64,000 nucleotides of DNA. It comes from Hanleya hanleyi (taxonomy: Eukaryota; Mollusca; Polyplacophora; Lepidopleurida; Hanleyidae). Below, piece by piece: positions 46,641 through 57,432 of the stretch (position 1 is its first letter; every line of letters begins with the position of its first letter). The stretch covers positions 1 through 64,000 of the forward strand of contig JAVTVY010020490.1 in assembly GCA_036873755.1 (NCBI GenBank), written 5' to 3'. Both the position numbers and the translations under genes were made by a program. The notes under the pieces are model-generated. The model searched no databases. It saw only the letters and a list, made by a program, of their open reading frames with translations, and had not been told where the DNA came from.

Positions 46641-48525
46641 ATTATATTGAGAAATCTATATTACGTATATTACATTCACGGTACAGTGTCCGATTATTAG
46701 CATATTTTTCATATCTAAATTTACTAATACATAGTTTCCCTACCAAAATTACTTTGTTAATCAAACATAAATCATTGGTTCCAATATATCTTACACTGAA
46801 CATGCCCATCATGATATCAATCATTGATAAAGCAAGTTGGCACTGCGTTTTAACAGATAAACATATCAAAATAATCTAATGCCATTACATTGAAACAAGA
46901 AGTGTTCTATATTCCATATTTCCACACCATTTACAATTTTCAGAATCTGATTTTGACATTTTGGGGTTCTTTTAACTCTACCTGGCCTGGGGGTGGGGGG
47001 GGGGGGCGAAATGGCTCCCATACCAAACTTTCTGCGCTATCTCCGGAACGACAAAACATGGAGAGCTGAAAATCCTTCACTTTATAGTTTATCATATTGG
47101 GGTCATTTTGGCCTATTTGCATAACCCCCCGAGCAGAGGATCATGGGTAAATTCAAGATGGCGGTCACGTGGGGTACCAGAAAGGTGATGGTTTTGTCAT
47201 ATTTCTTCAAAATTCCTGCTTTTCCGCGACGAAACGTTGACAATAACTATTTTATTTCACATCACATTAATATTTACTAATTTATCATGCAGTTTTTGCG
47301 AGAAATTGCATAAATAAAAAAATCGGAAAATCCGATCGAAAAATCAACAAAAAATGCCGTTTTTGTAAATGACGTTACTGTGACGTGATCAAAGCGGCCA
47401 TCTTGCATTTTTTTACATTTTCTGGAAGATCTTGACCCAAGGGCATAGTGTGGTAGTTTTAGTCCCAAGCGCAAGGGGTGAGCAAAATAATTAGGGGGGG
47501 GGGGGGGCAATTCTGTCCCCCCAGTCCAGGATACGCCCCGAAAAGCCCAGGCAAGATAGGGTTAACGTTTTATATGAAATAGTCCAAATAAGTTTCCATG
47601 GCAGTTCCTGTTCAAGTGTTCTATTCCAAAAAATCACTCCATGTGGTATACACACTTCTTTGTTCAGCAACGAAACAAAAGCACAAGTTTTAAGTAGTTC
47701 TATCTTCTTGCCCCGCTTATAAATTTCATCAATAAGATTGAATACTACATGTATTCATTGCAGTGTCACCTTAAGTGCATTGTACTCCAATATGGACCTA
47801 CCATCACATTCAATCTTATTAAGGCATCAAAGGACAACAGTTTACAGTGTTCATCTATCACATTTCCTACCAGCATGATACCAGCATTTTTTCAGCGAGG
47901 GAAATGTAATTCATCACCTTTGTACGTTATGAGTGCCTCATACCATAACATATCAGTACTTTTAACATTTTCAGGACAATCTCTCAACGAGAGCCAAGCT
48001 GCTAAATTACATCTATAGAATGCAGGTATTTTCTCCACAAATTTTACTTCTTGTATTCTATTTAATGAGGTACAAACCTTATTAATCATTGCATTGTTAC
48101 CAAATCTATTAAAATGCCATGTTGGTAGCACCATCGCTCATTGTCTGCATTGAGTAATCTACTTACACATCTCAGTCGTAAATCTTTTACCCAATTAAAA
48201 ATATCTACCACTTTCTAACCCACATTCTCATGGTTCTGGATCAGCACTTTACCATTTCTATCGAATTCCCATTTTTATACCACACAAATTTATAAAACAT
48301 AGTATTCAGTCGATTTAGAACAGGTTCTGGTGGCACGAAGGCCATGGCTAAATGTGAGATCTGTGACATTAATAACCTTTTAACGACCAATATCCTGCCT
48401 GAAATTGTCAAAGTTCGTTTCTTCCACGAGGACATCATTATGTCTATGGATTCTATACGTTTGTTCCAGTTCACCATGATACTACCCGCTGTTCCACTGT
48501 TACCAAAATATACCCCCAACACTTT
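46641..48525 (-). pseudogene. L1/Tx1-like LINE fragment, split by a MITE
   Basis: Minus-strand peptides follow the C-terminal order of L1-clade RTs. They are VNWNKRIESIDIMMSSWKKR and LTISGRILVVKRLLMSQISH (48241-48522), the segment LWYEALITYKGDELHFPR (47892-48134), then VIFWNRTLEQELPWKLIW near 47620, and after an interruption CKWCGNMEYRTLLVSM near 46920 and the terminal FRYEKYANNRTLYREC (46642-46869). The piggyBac-like MITE at 46976-47561 interrupts it. The catalytic palm is missing (5'-truncated). Stops and frameshifts are present. Confidence 0.85.
46976..47561 (+). mobile_element. piggyBac-like MITE, copy 4
   Basis: 586 bp flanked by TTAA (46972-46975 and 47562-47565). It starts CTCTACCTGGCCTGGG and ends CCCAGGCAAGATAGGG. 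It is collinear with copy 2 over almost its whole length ('gagcagaggatcatgggtaa', 'aagatggcggtcacgtgggg'). It interrupts the LINE fragment, so it inserted after the LINE. Confidence 0.85.
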
Positions 48526-50185
48526 GATATATTCGTCACTTCTACCCGGTGTATCATTCCTATGCTTCTAGCGACCTAGCCACATAGCTTCTGATTTGTT
48601 TTCATTTTTTTTCATTTCATGACCAATAAATAAAGAAAACAGACGTAAAATATTTTGATGGCTGAGCTGATGACATGGCTCATGACGATTATATACATAG
48701 ACGATAGTGCTAAACTGTACACTATCGACTCCGATCACTGAATTTCCTTTTCTTAAGAAAGCTGAAAGGACTGAGTTATAAGTTAGAGAGCGAAGTCATT
48801 CCCACCAAATAGTTGGTAATAAATTGTCTGGAAACTGTGTCCAGTTGACTGGACTCAGCAATGTTGTCTGAATTAATGTCTTAGACTGGGCATACCGACC
48901 CTCTGTCTCTATTTGACGTTTATTTGCAAGTGTCATTAAGTGAAACACTGTCCGACAGATATTATAAGATTAAAAAAAAAAATGTAGATGAACAAACTAA
49001 CATTGAATAAAGTAAATGCCGTAGGTGTGCAGCAGGTTTAAAGGAAATAATATATGCTCGGTGATTTAGAAATGTTTGACGTATAACATTCATATAAACC
49101 AGATCATGAATCTTGAGGGAATAGGCAAGAAAGATAAATACTGGAATATTCGATTAAAACCAATCTGGGGAAAACTGAGTGATGTTAACACCGTCAATGT
49201 GTACAAGTAGTATAGTCCAGGAGCCAAATCACAAAAAAAATATGTTTTCGTTGCACCCCGCGCGGAAATTTAGCTTGACCACTGTTTATGAACAAGTATC
49301 ATATGCCGATCAGTTCTAGAACTGATGTAGGCATCTACGGTGATGCATAAAGCGACAGAATGCATTTCTTTACCGCTGACTGACCAGCACGAAAATAACT
49401 CTAAGATTGGGGTAGAAGTACTTAATAATGCACATCTTTTTTTATTCCTGCGCTAAACTATATGAAACTTTCCATACTTGACCTCTGAATAATGTTCTCT
49501 TAGATCAACTAATGTAAGCTACGTCGATTACGTTTTGACGTCCACATGACGTCATAACTTTGAAGGTAAATTCTATCTCGATATTTTTTTACAAATGTGC
49601 CTCGATTTTTTTGTTTCATAGTTGCAACAACCGCTTGTATATTCTGCCTAATTTGTGATTGTGAAATATAATTTTATCTTCATTGTTTCTAGACCCGGTA
49701 TAACCAAGTAATATGTACTTTGGGGATGCAGCATGTCCAAGTTTAACGGTACCAGGGCATGACAAATACGAGGCCGAAATAGGAGTAGGGGCGACTACGT
49801 TCAAATATTTTATTTTTCCCGATCCTAAAGCAATGAAATTTAAAACATACTGAGTCTGTGTACGAATCATTCAGATAAATCAATCCGATACTGATTATCT
49901 TCAATGTTGGCGTCGCTTTGGCGTTATTACCATCTTGAAAGTATTTTCCTCCGGAATTTTTGTTGTTGCAATTTTCGAAAGATATATTTTCTTTCATATA
50001 AACCCCTGTTAAGATTTGCTTGATATGTGTATGTAAGACCACGATAGCATGGCTCATTTGGAAACAGATGTGGACGTCTAGGGTGACGAGTAAGGTCGCA
50101 TGATGCTTTCTTCCGAGTAACACAAAAACAAACAAGGAACGGGTGTAGGGGTGTTAATGCTTCGATATCGTCTTCACATTTGGGT
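48526..50185. other. No gene seen
   Basis: AT-rich sequence. Open frames up to 130 codons on the minus strand (49743-50135) show no family motif and no splice-like flanks I trust. No repeat from elsewhere in the window was recognised. Confidence 0.4.
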
Positions 50186-50375
50186 CTAGAAAGTTCACTC
50201 TTTGGTTTAAATAGTATTTATTCACTCTTGAGATGAAATGGGGAGCGCATTAAGACAACTTATTATTGCGTCTCCCCGTACAAAAAATATATATTACATC
50301 AGGCAAGTTACAAATAAGACAAATAAAAGAAATGATAGAGGGAAGGCAAGGCTGAACAAGTGTGACCAAATCCAC
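50186..50375 (-). mobile_element. LINE 3'-UTR fragment with terminal hairpin
   Basis: The hairpin arms 'ggggagcgcattaagaca' and 'ttattattgcgtctcccc' flank a short loop. On the minus strand the hairpin is followed by GAATAAATAC. The layout (GGGGA stem, TAAGTTG loop side, then AATAAA) matches the 3' end of the LINE at 30305-31535. I read it as a very short 5'-truncated LINE insertion. Confidence 0.55.
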
Positions 50376-52860
50376 GATCAAAGTTCACTCTTTGTGGTTG
50401 GATACTAGATGAGCGAAATGAGGAATCGAACTTATATGTGTTGTAATTCCACTACTTCGAGAATGACGTCTCAGTAATGTCTATTTTGCAATCTATTCTT
50501 ACAGCACAGTCAGTATTACACGGCTGTTACATCTAATGCCGCTCAAATCAGAGCTAGGGGCCGTAAGGTGATGCCATTCAAAATGTACACATGAACATCT
50601 ACAATAAAAGCGTGGTTGGGATACAAAACCTCACAGGGGTCACTTTTGGTTCCTGTGATGTTTTTTTGAATGTGCATTCAGCATATTTTTCCGTGGGGTC
50701 ATATGACTTCTTGTCAGTGCGTCGGCGTTTTCCGCCACAGTTTTATTGTTGCGTTTAGGTGACATGTTATGTAATTCATATGTTTCACACATGCTAAACT
50801 CTGCTTGATGTGTTTTTAAGGACTATCGTCTTGCTAATGGCCAATTATTAACCGAGAATGACCCTACATAAAGTTGACGCTCGCTTTTGTTAGCTGTATC
50901 AGTGTCCTGTCGAATTATGGACATCCAGAAAGAGGGCGGATTTAACTTTTTTTGCATGGTGATCTCAACGAGAGAACCAGATCTTCGGAATCTACCATGA
51001 TGACGTCGTCTTTCGACATAATATATTTATCTTCACACTGTGGGATATGTCTGAACAGTGTTTCGATACTTGATCAGAAAATAAATCAGTGTAATTAGCT
51101 GATGAAATGGATGAATGGTACATGAAATGAAAGGAATGAAATTTAGGTGAGAAAGTATTGAGAGAATACGGAAGGAAGATCGCATATTATTCCTGTTGGT
51201 GTCGTTACCTCATGTAAATGATCTCAACTGTCACACTCGCCAGCTGAAGTGAGTATGAAAACGCTCTCATTTTGCGTTTTATTATTATTTATTTTTATTT
51301 TATGCTTGATTTCGTTGTTCATGATTCCTCGTTACTCGAGGAAATATTTTCAAATGTTCAAATATTTCACCCCACTCATCTTTAATCAAATCGACTACAT
51401 CACAAAGCTATATATAAGTGAGCGTTATGATGTCGGCGTGGTCGTATAATCCACATTTCTATCTTCAGCATTCTGGAGGATTTGGTTTAAAATACTCATA
51501 TCCATAACCACTTTGATTCATTTCAAATGTCTCAATACATATCAGTTTGAGATACATACACAGGTTCAAACACATCAGATCCAACACTCAGAATACATGT
51601 CGTCAAACTAAGCCGATTTAAGGCTCAATGTTATCAGGACGGGTTTTCTTTACGAAATCACGCCTCTATAAACTCAGGTAACTATTAAAATCAAAATTAT
51701 AAACAATGTATTAATAAATTGTGAATTGACAATCGGCATTGAAGGGCATCTTCAACTTTTTCAGCTAAATTTCTGCAAACTTTTGTGTCTAAAAATACCC
51801 CTGGGCCTCTGGAGAATTTTATCTCACGCCACTCGAACCCTAAACGCAACGTTAGTGAAGTATTTAGAATCAAATATCTTACTTTCATACACAATTTTCC
51901 CACGCGGTCTTGCCAACATTGATTATATTTTTTTCCCTTTTCTTTCGTCATGCGGTAAAATCTCCTATTATTGGTCTCTTATTGGTTTTCGGCATCTAGA
52001 TAACTTTTTGTAGGAAGTTTCATTCAAGCATTTAACTGCCATTGTTTCCTTGTCAATGCGGATGGTGGATATTGTAGATATGTGCCTCAAATCATATAAA
52101 TTAATTCTCCAAATACAGCTCATTCGAAAATGGATACTTGTCAGTTTCTTTAGTTCCAGTCGTAAAACTAGATCATTATGGGAACATACTATTACACTGT
52201 GATACTTAGTTTATATTGACAACCAACCCAAACATTGTAATGCCTTCCCAAAAGATTGTATGAAAGGAAATTGAAAAAAATAGTCACGGAAAGGAAGATC
52301 CAATACGTATAATGAATTTGTCAATACAATGGTTACATTACTAGAAAGTGTAAGACCCGACATTCAAGATTCAGCCATCGTACGAAAAAGAATTTCCACG
52401 TCTATAATCGAAATACCTATTTCGTTTGAGAGTTAGCCACAATTCCAAATGTGTATGAAGCGGTCGACAGTTTCCAATATCGGTAAGAATAATAGGTTCT
52501 CACACTCCTTCATTTCTAGACGACTTTTCCCACACGAGTTTGAGAAAAAGGTGCCCTGCACGAGCTTAATAAAGGCTGACGTCCCATTTTCGACCGACGA
52601 TGTTGTAAGCGCAAAACCAGGCCAAACGCGCAATACTACTATTGGGCACTTTGGTCCATGAACAGAACCACAACATCAACATGTATTCAACAAAAGGATA
52701 ACTGAGATTATTTATTCAATGTAGACTATCCTGTATGTCCGAGCCTAGTTTATACAAGCATTATCAAAGACTGGGTATTGAAACTCAGTTTAATAGCTAT
52801 ATATATATATGCTGCAGACTGAATTGCGGGAAATAATCTGGTTGAAATTCAGCTATCCGG
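50376..52860. other. No gene seen
   Basis: Unique-looking AT-rich sequence. A hydrophobic open frame (51249-51449, + strand) begins MSMKTLSFCVLLLFIFILCL, which resembles a signal peptide, but it is followed by 45 residues without recognisable features and has no splice or conservation support. No repeats were recognised apart from a TA run near 52799-52811. Confidence 0.4.
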
Positions 52861-54260
52861 TCATGCTGACTGACCGACATAAGAGTAGTATATATTACCC
52901 TGTTTGAGCCCTATTGACCTCAGAAATTTGCATATTGGGGGCGGAACTGGGGCGGCTCTCGTCCAATCAGAAGCGAGTATTTTGACCTCTGACCAAAAAG
53001 CTACCTCCAACACAGAAGTGTTCCAATCTAGGGGGAGGGAACTCTGGGTCACTATAGTTCCGACAAAGGGCCCCTGGGCATGTATTCTTCCGCGGTGATG
53101 CGGTCCTGGCGGTGATGCGGTCGCGGGAAAAAGCTTCCGCGGAGAAAAAGTCCCTAGATAAAATGGTCCAATGGGGTCGAGTGAGGTATCAAAGTGAAGC
53201 ATTCGTGAAGGGACATCTAATGGGCTGGGTGTGGGGTTGAAATATCGGCAATCTGCGCATGGGCGGTGGCCCAAGGGTATGAAAATAGCCGTTTTGGAGC
53301 TAGGGGAGCCCCTAATGGTCCAATGGGGTCGAGTGAGGTATCAAAGTGAAGCATTCGTGAAGGGGCTAGCGGCTTGGGCGTTGTCACCATTCTGCGCATG
53401 CGCGCTGGCCCAAGGGTATGAAAATAAACGTTTTGGAGCTAGGGGAGTCCCTAATGGTCCAATGGAGTTGTATGAGGTATCAATGTGAAGCATTCGTGAA
53501 GGGGCATCTGATGGGCTGGGTGTGGGGTTGAAATAGGGTCATTCTGCGCATGCGCGGTGGCCCAAGGGTATGGGAATATACGTTTTGTGATCTAGGGGAG
53601 TCCCTAATGGTCCAGTGGAGTTGTATGACATATCCATGTGAAGCATTCGTGAAGGGGCATCGGACTGGACTAGCGGCTTGGGCGTTGTCACCATTCTGCG
53701 CATGCGCGGTGGCCCAAGGGTATGGAAATAGACGTTTTGGAGCTAGGGGAGCCTCTAATGGTCCAATGGAGTTGTATGAGGTATCAAAGTGAAGCATTCG
53801 TGAAGGGGCGTCTGATGGGTTGGGTGTGCGGTAGGAATATCATTCTGCGCATGCGCAGACGCAATGCGGAGCTCTCGTCCAATCAGAAGCGAGTATTTCA
53901 AATCCGTCACAGAGCTCTCGTCCAATCAGAAGCGAGTATTTTGACCCGGTGCATTATGGGACATATCCAAGATGGCGGCACGTATGTTCAAGATGGCGGC
54001 ACATCCGGTGTCGAAAACTGGCCATTTCATCGGAATGTGGTCACCTAGTGTCGAAAACTGGACCCTGTATGGGTCCCGCTAGACGTTTTGGAGCTAGGGG
54101 AGCCATTGGTGGTCCAATGGGGTCATATGAGGTGTCAAAGTGAAGCATTCGTGAAGGGGCATCTCATGGGCTGGGTGTGGGGTTGAAATATCGGCATTCT
54201 GCGCATGCGCGGTGGCCAAAGGGTATGGAAATAGACGTTTTGTCGAGCCTCATTGACCTT
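52861..54260. repeat. ~150-180-bp tandem repeat with GCGCATGCGC, ~7 copies
   Basis: The unit contains 'aaagtgaagcattcgtgaag', 'gggcatctgatgggctgggt', 'attctgcgcatgcgcggtgg', 'cccaagggtatggaaataga' and 'cgttttggagctaggggag'. Copies run from about 53160 to 54240. The left part (52900-53160) and a stretch at 53860-54050 hold other elements, including a duplicated 'gtccaatcagaagcgagtat'. The same family in opposite orientation lies at 24.7-25.2 kb. Confidence 0.9.
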
Positions 54261-54740
54261 TGAACTCGGCCAAACCACTTTTAATCGGGAGGGGTGCAAG
54301 GTTGGTCAAAGGTCAATCGGTGCACTACCCAATGTAGGTTCTACTGAAATGGACTTGACCTTTGACCTCAGAAATTTGCATATGACGTCACTTCCGGTTG
54401 GGGTGAATGAGGCGTGACCTTTGGACATGTCTAGACTTGTCTGTGTTTGTCATGTACTGGCGTTTTTCCCCACAATGGCGGCTAATCCGCCATGTTGGAA
54501 CATGGCGGCTAATGGTGGCTAATCCGCCATGTTGGAACATGGCGGCTAATGGCGGCTAATCCGCCATGTTGGCATCCGGGGTGTTCCTCGGCCCGGCCCG
54601 CCCCGGCCGCAGCGCGCGCGCGGGGGTTCTCCGGCCGCAGCAACGCGCGCGCGCGCGCGAGTTCTCCGGAAGTGCGCGGCATCACCGGCAGTGGGCGGAT
54701 GCATGTCGGGTCCAAAGGTCAAAGGTCACATCCAGGTAAA
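54240..54740. repeat. ATGGCGGC repeats and CpG-dense block
   Basis: The segment 54470-54570 repeats 'catggcggctaatccgccat' about three times. It is followed at 54575-54670 by a very GC-rich run with 'gcgcgcgcg'. To the left are 'gacctttgacct' motifs and 'gacgtcacttccgg'. The unusual base composition contrasts with the AT-rich flanks. No open frame with recognisable content. Confidence 0.8.
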
Positions 54741-55079
54741 AAAAGGATAATAAACTTAATCTATATGTGTTCGACGAGTCTTGACTCACCGTCTTCCTTT
54801 ACACGCGCCTCAATGAAATTGCCGCTCCAAACCTAGACCAAAACACGTACTTGGTCTGTGGGCTGATTTCATTGGCTCTCTATTTTACTATAGTGCGCTT
54901 GCATTCTAACATTGATGGGTTACATTTTGGCCCCATCCTACACGACTGATTTCGGTTTGACTGAATCTCCACATTGGGCATTTATGCATTATGAATAAAA
55001 CACACAAGACAGGTTTTTTTTTTGTGAGATCTCATTTTTTTGTATTCAGTGAACAACAACAACGTGAGAACAACCACGT

Positions 55080-55262
55080 GAAAACTGAAGCCCAGAACAA
55101 GGGGCTTGTACATTGAAAGAACTGAAGCCCAGAACAGGGGGGGGGGGGCTTGTGTACATTGAAAGAACTGAAGCCCAGAACAGTGGGCTTGCAAACTTAA
55201 GCCCAGAACAGCGGGCGTGTGTACATTGAAAGAACTTAAGCCCAGAACGGGGCTTGTACATT
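55080..55262. repeat. ~40-bp tandem repeat at the end of the protease gene
   Basis: Five copies of 'tgaagcccagaaca' plus a G-rich part plus 'cttgtacattgaaagaac' run directly into the last codons of the protease frame. The last unit supplies part of the protease C-terminus (HHFNVQAPF). The repeat probably arose from the 3' end of that gene. Confidence 0.85.
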
Positions 55263-55709
55263 GAAATGATGGGCGGCCCAGTCATATACGAGTACATCGC
55301 GGTCCTCGGCCGTGGGGTACTCGTCAAACATCTGTACGATGGTAGATAAGGGTCTTCCCCGGCATCGATGGTACAGGTAAAACAAGCAATATTGTCCGCA
55401 CACGCTACTGGCCAGGCTTTGCAACGTTTGTCTGTTCCAACACCACGTCTCTGTGCCTTGATCCATGAAGTCTGTTAAATCGGGATGGAGGGGTGGCAGG
55501 CCGTACGGGTCAAAGTATTCGCCCTGCTGTTCTGTCAAGTACACGCCCACCCAATGTTCACCGGGCCGATCCATCGGGTCCGTGTTGAGAACGTAAGCAG
55601 CAGGATACATACGGTCTAATGGGAACACATCTCGGGCGAACACCCCTTGAAAGATCATACGTGTCTCTGGGTCATTGTCCAGCACGGTGGTTATCTGGTC
55701 TGTATCCAT
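55236..55709 (-). CDS. Polinton/Maverick adenain-like cysteine protease
   Basis: The start is ATG at 55709, one base after the capsid gene's stop codon. The upstream in-frame extension lies inside the capsid gene and is rejected. Family features visible: GEHWVGVYL (catalytic His), EYFDPYGLPP (acidic residue and FDPYG), and TLQSLASSVCGQYCLFYLYH (Gln and nucleophilic Cys). Adenain-type proteases mature virion proteins in adenoviruses and Polintons. Length is about 157 codons, within the short range for such proteases, though the C-terminus runs into tandem repeats and may be altered. The order capsid-protease follows the element's usual late gene cluster. Confidence 0.85.
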   Translation of the reverse strand: MDTDQITTVLDNDPETRMIFQGVFARDVFPLDRMYPAAYVLNTDPMDRPGEHWVGVYLTEQQGEYFDPYGLPPLHPDLTDFMDQGTETWCWNRQTLQSLASSVCGQYCLFYLYHRCRGRPLSTIVQMFDEYPTAEDRDVLVYDWAAHHFNVQAPFWA

Positions 55710-55710
55710 G

Positions 55711-57024
55711 TTAGGTGGAGAAGTCACACAGCACGTTGCGCGCCTTGTCCACTTGAATGATGTTGTCAAACTCGGCGTAGCAGATCACATTGACGGTGCT
55801 CCGGAGGGCTCGTTGAAAGTGGGTTTCCAACCGTAAATTGCCTTGCTTGGCGAGGGCCAGCTGATGGTCGTTCTCTAAGGTGGGGGTCAAATCGAAACAG
55901 AACAACGTGTATCCGTTCCCGTAGTCCTCCCGACTGATGAAATTCCCATCGTCCTGGTTGATTTGACCGCTGGCTGTAAACAGGCTCTGATAGGCTCGAA
56001 TGAAATTCGCGCGCCCAAAGTTCGGGGTTAAGGCCGTGGCTGGCACCTGTTGTCCATCCACATGCAGGGCCACAACATTGATGCCGAAATGTTTAAAGTC
56101 AAACGGATTCTCTGGGTAGGCTCCACTGAAACTGGTATTTTCCACACAGGCCAGGATCAATCGCTTGGGTAGTTCCCCCAGGAACAGGTTGTCTCTGTTG
56201 GCGCTCGTATTTCCAGCAGACACAGAGAACACTTTGGTTTGCACACGTCGGATAGGGTACTGGGCTGGTTTTGTTTCCAAGGCCTTCATGTGTCCCAATT
56301 GAACGGCTGGCTTCGGTTTCACTTTTCTGACATACAGGACTGCGTCTTCGATGACAATCTTATAGTCAGCTGCATGCGCCTCTACGTTAGTGGCCATCAA
56401 GGCGAAGGTCGGAGGCGCCCGTATCAGTCGGATTTTGATGGGGATCTTGTTCCAGATGTATCGATCTTGCATGAACATGTCTGCGTGCAGTCGACCCATC
56501 ATATCCACCGCGACGCCGTTCGCGGTCAAAGCCTTCCGTTTGCTATATCCCGTATTGTCGTTCTCTGCGCCCATGTGCTCGACTTTGTCCTGGTAGAATA
56601 AAGCGGCTGTCAGTTGAGATTTTTTAGCCTCTCGTCCATGCGACAACAGCGTCTCGATGTAGGCTCGATAGGGGTACGTGTTGGTCGAGTCACTGATGAG
56701 TTTGTCGCTGAGAAATATATCCACCTGTTGAAACATCGAGTGCAGCCAGAGATTCGTCGGGCCCACCGTTGCTTGGTCGGCGATTCTGGTGCCATCTCCA
56801 TTGACGATCTTGGCTTTCACATACAAGTATGTATGGGCTAAATCCACATAGGTCGTATCCGCATTACTGATGGTGAACTCGATGGGCCCTGTGGCGTTGA
56901 TGCTGGACAGCGGGAGATGCTCCACCCATAATCCTTGTTCGGCACTGGTCTGTGTGGGCGGGACGGTCCGCAAATCAAATTCACTGTTGGTGGAGGGGCA
57001 GGACTCGGCGTGGATCAAGGACAT
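55711..57024 (-). CDS. Polinton/Maverick major capsid protein (double jelly-roll), complete copy
   Basis: 437 codons, uninterrupted. It resembles the protein often annotated 'F54H12.2-like' in invertebrate genomes, which corresponds to the double jelly-roll capsid protein of Polinton/adintovirus-type elements. It starts MSLIHAESCPSTNSEFD and has VDLAHTYLYVKAKIVNGDG, IWNKIPIKIRLIRAP and ENPFDFKHFGINVVALHVDG. It would form the icosahedral shell. This is the only full-length copy in the window. The copies to the right keep only the first ~92 codons. Whether it is expressed is unknown. Confidence 0.8.
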   Translation of the reverse strand: MSLIHAESCPSTNSEFDLRTVPPTQTSAEQGLWVEHLPLSSINATGPIEFTISNADTTYVDLAHTYLYVKAKIVNGDGTRIADQATVGPTNLWLHSMFQQVDIFLSDKLISDSTNTYPYRAYIETLLSHGREAKKSQLTAALFYQDKVEHMGAENDNTGYSKRKALTANGVAVDMMGRLHADMFMQDRYIWNKIPIKIRLIRAPPTFALMATNVEAHAADYKIVIEDAVLYVRKVKPKPAVQLGHMKALETKPAQYPIRRVQTKVFSVSAGNTSANRDNLFLGELPKRLILACVENTSFSGAYPENPFDFKHFGINVVALHVDGQQVPATALTPNFGRANFIRAYQSLFTASGQINQDDGNFISREDYGNGYTLFCFDLTPTLENDHQLALAKQGNLRLETHFQRALRSTVNVICYAEFDNIIQVDKARNVLCDFST

Positions 57025-57027
57025 GTT

Positions 57028-57432
57028 TTAAGAAAAGATATCCCGGGTCTTCGATGTGCGTCGTCGCTGGGTCGGTCGTCGACTGGTGCGTGGTCTCGGT
57101 GGGGCAGGTCTTTTATTCCCTACGGTGCGTTGTGCTTTGGCCACCAAGACGCCTTCCGCTTCTTTGGCCCGCCGTTTCAAGGCTTCTTTGGGTGCCGTAC
57201 CCCCAAGACATCACCGGCCACTTGCAGTCCACTGCGTACCGCTTGTTTGCCGATTGCTTTCACCCCACGCGTCACCAAGGGCAGGAACGTTTTGACGATG
57301 CTCCCGAGTATGTTCCCCAGTCCATGTTCACGTTGCATGCGTGCACCACTAAAAACCAGAAAAGCCACCCCCGGCCTGCTGGGCATAATAGTCCATATGG
57401 CTGCGTGCATCGCACTCGTAAGGCACCTTCAT
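57028..57432 (-). pseudogene. pVI/pX-like virion protein, unit 1 copy, frameshifted
   Basis: This corresponds to the intact 134-codon copies at 59492-59896 and 61807-62211. Here a one-base insertion near 57362 and a one-base loss near 57206 break the frame in two places. It begins MKVPYECDARSHMDYYAQQ. Its neighbours are the minor capsid copy upstream and the full capsid gene 4 bp downstream of its end. Confidence 0.8.

Noticed and set aside
51249..51449. Small secreted or membrane protein starting MSMKTLSFCVLLLFIFILCL
   Set aside because: A signal-like start alone is common by chance in AT-rich DNA. There is no family similarity, splice context or repeat support.
54509..54836. Ala/Arg-rich frames in the CpG-dense block
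   Set aside because: Composition artefact of the GC run; open on both strands with no recognisable domain.
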